Positions 60,401 through 64,000 of a stretch of DNA of 64,000 bases are shown here, in pieces. Each line of letters starts with the position of its first letter. The first letter of the stretch is position 1. The translations under genes and the position numbers were made by a program. Under the pieces are notes generated by a model. That model worked only from the letters and a program-made list of their open reading frames with translations. It ran no database searches and was not told the origin of the DNA. This stretch comes from Edaphosphingomonas laterariae (lineage in GTDB: Bacteria; Pseudomonadota; Alphaproteobacteria; Sphingomonadales; Sphingomonadaceae), in NCBI RefSeq assembly GCF_900188165.1, contig NZ_FZOS01000008.1, positions 96,879-160,878 on the forward strand, written 5' to 3'.

Positions 60401-60673
60401 TCAGTCGCGCCCGTCGCGTTCGGCGTCTTCCGCTTCGCGTTCGCGGCGGCGCTGTTCCTTCTCGGCCTTTTTGGCGGCCTTGGCCTCGCGTTCTTCCTGC
60501 TTGCGGATCTCGCGGCCGCGGTTGCGATCGGCCTCTTCCTGGCTGGTGGTGACGGCATCGACGCCCGCGCCGACCGCCTTCACCGGCAGGGTCACGATAT
60601 CGACCGCGGTGCTGGCGATACAGCCGCCGAGCAGGAGGGCGGGGGCAAGCAACAGGAAGGGCAGTGCGCGCAT
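60401..60673 (-). CDS. Small lipoprotein with charged coiled-coil tail (DUF6726-like)
   Basis: A 90-residue lipoprotein. The signal sequence ends with the lipobox LLGGC (Cys18). It continues IASTAVDIVTLPVKAVGAGV and a strongly charged helix (Glu/Arg/Lys-rich from about residue 45 to the end). Such proteins are common in sphingomonads; they may link membrane and murein, but there is no direct evidence. The ATG at 60673 fixes the signal peptide. Confidence 0.75.
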   Translation of the reverse strand: MRALPFLLLAPALLLGGCIASTAVDIVTLPVKAVGAGVDAVTTSQEEADRNRGREIRKQEEREAKAAKKAEKEQRRREREAEDAERDGRD

Positions 60674-60803
60674 CGGATCGTCCGGCCAGCTATGGGGTGC
60701 GGTGCTGTAGCGGGCGGCGGATGAACCGTCGATGGCCGTGATGGCGATCCGTGCGCCGAGGGCGATTTGACCGAGGATGGGGGCGGGGCTACCACCCCAA
60801 CCC

Positions 60804-61664
60804 ATGTCTACCACCTTCACGCTCGACACATCGACCAGCCGCGCGCACCCCACGCCGGCGCCGATGAAGCGGATGACCGTTCCGCAGATCCAGGACCGCA
60901 AGGGCAAGGAGCCCATCGTCATGCTGACCGCCTATACGGCGCGCATGGCGCAGCTGCTGGACAGCCATTGCGACATGCTGCTGGTGGGCGACAGCCTGGG
61001 GCAGGTGATCTACGGCCTGCCTTCCACCCTGCCGGTGACGCTGGACATGATGATCGCCCATGGCGCGGCCGTGGTGCGTGGCAGCTATCATTCGGTGGTC
61101 GTCGTCGACATGCCGTTCGGCAGCTATGAGGCGAGCCCCGAACAGGCGTTCCGTTCCGCATCGCGGGTGATGGCCGAAACCGGCGCCGCCGCCGTCAAGC
61201 TGGAAGGCGGCGAAGCGATGGCGCCGACCGTCCACTTCCTGCAATCGCGCGGGATTCCGGTGGTCGGCCATATCGGGCTGACCCCGCAGGCGGTGAACGC
61301 GCTGGGCGGCTATGGCGCGCGTGGCCGCACCAATGCCGAACATGCCAAGATCATCGCCGATGCCCGCGCGATCGCCGATGCCGGTGCCTTTTCGATCGTG
61401 ATCGAAGGCGTGGTGGAGCCGCTGGCGGTGGCGGTGACGGCCGAGGTGTCCTGCCCGACGATCGGCATCGGCGCGTCGGCGCAGTGCGACGGGCAGGTGC
61501 TGGTGATCGACGACATGCTGGGCATGTTCGAACGGACCGCGCGCTTCGTGAAGCGGTATGACGACCTGGCCGGGCGGATCGACGCGGCGGCGGCGAGCTA
61601 TGCCGAGGAAGTGCGCGCGCGCAGCTTCCCCACGCCTGCGCAGACCTATCAGCCCAAGCCCTGA
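60804..61664 (+). CDS. panB: 3-methyl-2-oxobutanoate hydroxymethyltransferase
   Basis: A 286-residue enzyme of pantothenate (coenzyme A) synthesis that adds a hydroxymethyl group from methylene-tetrahydrofolate to ketoisovalerate. Family motifs: [86 protein letters not shown] and [20 protein letters not shown] with the metal and substrate residues in place. I chose the ATG at 60804 ([10 protein letters not shown]). Unlike many genomes, panC is not adjacent. Confidence 0.96.
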   Translation: MSTTFTLDTSTSRAHPTPAPMKRMTVPQIQDRKGKEPIVMLTAYTARMAQLLDSHCDMLLVGDSLGQVIYGLPSTLPVTLDMMIAHGAAVVRGSYHSVVVVDMPFGSYEASPEQAFRSASRVMAETGAAAVKLEGGEAMAPTVHFLQSRGIPVVGHIGLTPQAVNALGGYGARGRTNAEHAKIIADARAIADAGAFSIVIEGVVEPLAVAVTAEVSCPTIGIGASAQCDGQVLVIDDMLGMFERTARFVKRYDDLAGRIDAAAASYAEEVRARSFPTPAQTYQPKP

Positions 61665-61751
61665 TCCGATCGCTATCCGGCGGCGAACACAGCTTTCGTT
61701 CAGGTCGAGTCACCGCTAAGGAAAGCGGCTCGCGAATTTTGGAGAGACTGC

Positions 61752-62453
61752 TTGGCCCTGAAGCCCCAGAATGAAGACGCCTTCTTCCGCGAGGTGGACG
61801 AGGAGCTGCGTCGAGAACAGATCGGCACTTTCTGGAAGAGCTATGGGCGCTTCCTGGCCATTGCCATCGTCGTCGGCCTCGTCGCGTTCGGCGGCTGGCT
61901 TTACTGGCAGCACCAGCAGCGGCTGGCGGCGGATGCGGCGAGCGAGCAGTTCACCCAGGCGCTGATCGAGATCGGCCAGGGCCAGGACAAGGCCGCCGCG
62001 CCGAAGCTGGACAAGCTGAAGGCCGAGGGCAATGACGGCTATCGCGGCGCGGCGATGCTGACGCAGGCCGCAGCGGCGATGGAGCGCAACGACACCAAGG
62101 CGGCGATCGCGGCCTATCAGGCGGCGGTGGCGGACACCAAGCTGGCCCAGCCGTTCCGCGATCTGGCGCTGATCCGCCAGACCGCGGTCGAGCTCGACAC
62201 GCTGCCGCCCGCCCAGGTGATCGAACGGCTGAAGCCGCTGGCGGTGGCCGGCAACCCCTGGTTCGGCAGCGCCGGCGAGATGACCGCCGTCGCTTATATG
62301 AAGATGGGTAAGCCCGAACTGGCCGGGCCGCTGTTCGCGGCGATGGCCAAGGATGAAGGCGTGCCGGTGTCGATCCGTGAGCGCGCCGCGCGCCTTGCGA
62401 CGACGCTGGGCGTGGACGCGGCCCCGGCCGCAGCGGCTGCCGCAAAGGAATGA
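61752..62453 (+). CDS. YfgM-like tetratricopeptide membrane protein
   Basis: A 233-residue protein with one membrane helix near residues 33-52 (FLAIAIVVGLVAFGGWLYW). The periplasmic part has TPR-like repeats. The N-terminus EDAFFREVDEELRREQIGTF is typical of the YfgM/DUF2133 type that works with the BAM and Sec machinery. TTG at 61752 follows GGAG. It overlaps bamB by 4 bp, and both act on outer-membrane protein assembly. Confidence 0.88.
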   Translation: MALKPQNEDAFFREVDEELRREQIGTFWKSYGRFLAIAIVVGLVAFGGWLYWQHQQRLAADAASEQFTQALIEIGQGQDKAAAPKLDKLKAEGNDGYRGAAMLTQAAAAMERNDTKAAIAAYQAAVADTKLAQPFRDLALIRQTAVELDTLPPAQVIERLKPLAVAGNPWFGSAGEMTAVAYMKMGKPELAGPLFAAMAKDEGVPVSIRERAARLATTLGVDAAPAAAAAAKE

Positions 62454-62458
62454 CCAAC

Positions 62459-63805
62459 ATGAAGCGTGTGCTGATCGCGGGCGTGATCCTCGCCAGCCTG
62501 TCCGGCTGCGGGGTCTTCAAGAAGACCGACAAACCCAAGACGGCGGTGCTGGGCGAACGCACGCCCGTGCTGACCTATGAAACCGGTGCGGAAATCGACG
62601 CGTCGATCGCCGACGTGCCGGTCGCGGTGCCGGGGGCGGCGATCAACGACGCCTGGGCCCAGCCCGGCGGCAACGCAGCCAAGACGATGAGCCATCTGGC
62701 GCTGGGCGAGACGCTGTCGGTGGCGTGGAAGGCGCATATCGACGGCAGTTCCAAGCGCGCGCGGCTGGCCGCGGCGCCGGTGGTGGCCGATGGCAAGCTG
62801 TTCGTGATGGACATTGCCGGCCGCGTCCACGCCTTCGACGCCGCCAGCGGCCGCGAGCTGTGGAGCCGCGAGATCGGCCAGGTGAAGACGGCCGAGGGCA
62901 AGGAAAAGAAGGAATCGCAGGCCGGCCGCGTGATCTTTGGCGGCGGCGTCAGCTTCGAAGGCGGCAAGCTTTATGCCACCACGGGGCTGGGCGATGTCGC
63001 CGTGCTCGACGCGCAGACCGGCGATATCGGCTGGGTCGTGCGCCCCGCCGGCCCGCTGCGCGGCGCGCCGACGCTGGCCAACGGCCATGTCTATGTGGTG
63101 AGCCAGGACAATCAGCTGTTCGCGCTGAAGCTGGAGGACGGATCGGTCGTCTGGACCGAGGCTGGCACGCTGGAACAGGCCGGCGTGTTCGGCGTCGCGG
63201 CCCCGGCGGCGGCGGCGGGCACCGTGGTCGCCGGCTTCTCGTCGGGCGAATTGAACGCCTATCGCTACGAAAACGGCCGTGGCGTCTGGCAGGATGCGCT
63301 GTCGCGCACCAGCATCTCGACCGCGGTGGCCAGCCTGTCGGACATCGACGCCGATCCGGTGATCGATCAGGGCCGCGTTTATGCCGTGGGCCAGGGCGGC
63401 CGCATGGTGGCGATGGAACTCAACACCGGCCAGCGCCTGTGGGAATTGTCGATCGCCGGCATTTCGACGCCGTGGGTGGCGGGTGAATGGATCTTCGTCG
63501 TCACCGACGATGCCCGCCTGCTGTGCATCGCGCGGACCAGCGGCAAGGTGCGCTGGATCACCCAGCTCGATCGCTGGCGCAATGCCAAGGACAAGAAGGG
63601 CCCGATCAGCTGGACCGGCCCGGTGCTGGGCGGCAACCGCCTGATCCTGGCGAGCACCGACGGCGCGCTCGTCAACGTCAATCCGACCGACGGCACCGTG
63701 CTTTCCACCGGCAAGGCCGGCGGCCCGGTGTTCCTGCCGCCGGTGATCGCCAACCAGACGCTGTTCGTGCTGGCCGAGGACGGCACGCTGACCGCCTGGC
63801 GCTGA
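62459..63805 (+). CDS. bamB: Outer-membrane assembly lipoprotein BamB
   Basis: A 448-residue beta-propeller lipoprotein of the BAM complex. The signal peptide ends at the lipobox LSGC with Cys20. Repeated PQQ-like blades follow (FVMDIAGRVHAFDAASGREL; LYATTGLGDVAVLDAQTGDI; VYVVSQDNQLFALKLEDGSV; RVYAVGQGGRMVAMELNTGQ; LILASTDGALVNVNPTDGTV). It feeds substrates to BamA. The ATG at 62459 has AAGGA at a good distance; a GTG-independent ATG at 62450 overlaps the previous stop. Confidence 0.92.
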   Translation: MKRVLIAGVILASLSGCGVFKKTDKPKTAVLGERTPVLTYETGAEIDASIADVPVAVPGAAINDAWAQPGGNAAKTMSHLALGETLSVAWKAHIDGSSKRARLAAAPVVADGKLFVMDIAGRVHAFDAASGRELWSREIGQVKTAEGKEKKESQAGRVIFGGGVSFEGGKLYATTGLGDVAVLDAQTGDIGWVVRPAGPLRGAPTLANGHVYVVSQDNQLFALKLEDGSVVWTEAGTLEQAGVFGVAAPAAAAGTVVAGFSSGELNAYRYENGRGVWQDALSRTSISTAVASLSDIDADPVIDQGRVYAVGQGGRMVAMELNTGQRLWELSIAGISTPWVAGEWIFVVTDDARLLCIARTSGKVRWITQLDRWRNAKDKKGPISWTGPVLGGNRLILASTDGALVNVNPTDGTVLSTGKAGGPVFLPPVIANQTLFVLAEDGTLTAWR

Positions 63806-63814
63806 CCATGGATT

Positions 63815-63857
63815 GCCGGGGCGGCCCGTGACGGTGCTGCCCCGGCCGAATTTTGAT
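63815..63857 (+). terminator. Stem-loop downstream of bamB
   Basis: Arms gccggggc (63815-63822) and gccccggc (63839-63846), followed by gaatttt. Located 10 bp after bamB; a candidate intrinsic terminator with a weak T-tract. Confidence 0.55.
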
Positions 63858-63911
63858 TCCGGAGCGATTGCAAGCCGGGGTGCATCATCCGGCAGATCGG
63901 AAAGCGCTCTA

Positions 63912-64000
63912 GGCTGTAGTGACGATTTAATTATTTGATCCAGAGCATGATGCTGGCGAGTTTGACGAAGCCGAGGAAGTTGGCGGCGAGCTTGTCGTAA
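63912..64000 (-). mobile_element. 3' end of an IS5-family insertion sequence, cut by the window edge
   Basis: The minus strand from 64000 reads YDKLAANFLGFVKLASIMLW then IK and stop (63931-63933). This matches the C-terminus of IS5-family (IS427-group-like) transposases. The end ggctgtagtgacgattt just outside the stop is probably the terminal inverted repeat, and the ctag before it a possible target. The rest of the element lies beyond the window. Confidence 0.75.
63931..64000 (-). CDS. IS5-family transposase, C-terminal fragment
   Basis: Only the last 22 codons are in the window, ending VKLASIMLWIK. The catalytic DDE residues would be upstream, outside the window, so intactness cannot be judged. 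Confidence 0.75.
   Translation of the reverse strand, partial: YDKLAANFLGFVKLASIMLWIK

Overview
The window is GC-rich chromosomal DNA from an alphaproteobacterium, most likely a sphingomonad. That is an inference from the style of the housekeeping proteins (GyrA, PanB, BamB), the PEPxxWA-type C-terminal sorting signal at 9.5 kb and the gene neighbourhoods; no 16S gene is present. The dominant element is a complete siphovirus-type (HK97-like capsid, long tail) prophage of about 40.75 kb. It is inserted in a tRNA-Ile2(CAU) gene and bounded by a 22-bp direct repeat (8003-8024 and 48732-48753).

Left chromosomal flank (1-8002): the 3' part of a large DUF2339 membrane protein, two related arylsulfatases and an APH/ACAD10-type kinase on the minus strand, and a divergent luciferase-like flavin oxidoreductase. 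This looks like a small accessory catabolic group.

Prophage (8003-48753): just inside attL are cargo genes (HicA/HicB, a PEP-CTERM protein, a secreted glycoside-hydrolase-like protein, a small CxxC protein). Leftward late genes follow, listed here in coordinate order, which is the reverse of transcription: SGNH-domain tail fibre, spanin pair, endolysin, candidate holin, tail tip, tape measure, chaperones, tail tube, head-tail connectors, major capsid, protease, portal, TerL, TerS and HNH. Beyond these, still leftward, lie a primase/helicase, SSB, an ASCH protein, small early genes, a CII-like regulator and a Cro-like regulator. A LexA/CI-like repressor faces the Cro-like gene across palindromic operators. 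A rightward operon (43.1-48.7 kb) carries small conserved phage genes, a Gly-Tyr-Ser hexapeptide-type repeat protein, a DUF4326 protein, a C5-cytosine methyltransferase and the tyrosine integrase next to attR. A cluster of twelve 9-mers (AYCCTTCCR) beside the primase/helicase gene is a candidate replication origin, and four TGTCTAACC 9-mers near the two ends are candidate integrase arm sites.

Right chromosomal flank (48.75-64 kb): the intact tRNA-Ile2, a sensor kinase, an Lrp/AsnC regulator, a secreted TPR-like protein, yaaA, gyrA with unusual residues at the quinolone-contact positions, a DUF3313 protein, GST, an ArsC/Spx-family protein, panB, a YfgM-like protein with bamB, and at the edge the 3' end of an IS5-family transposase. 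Most lines of open reading frame on the opposite strand of long GC-rich genes are shadows and are not annotated.
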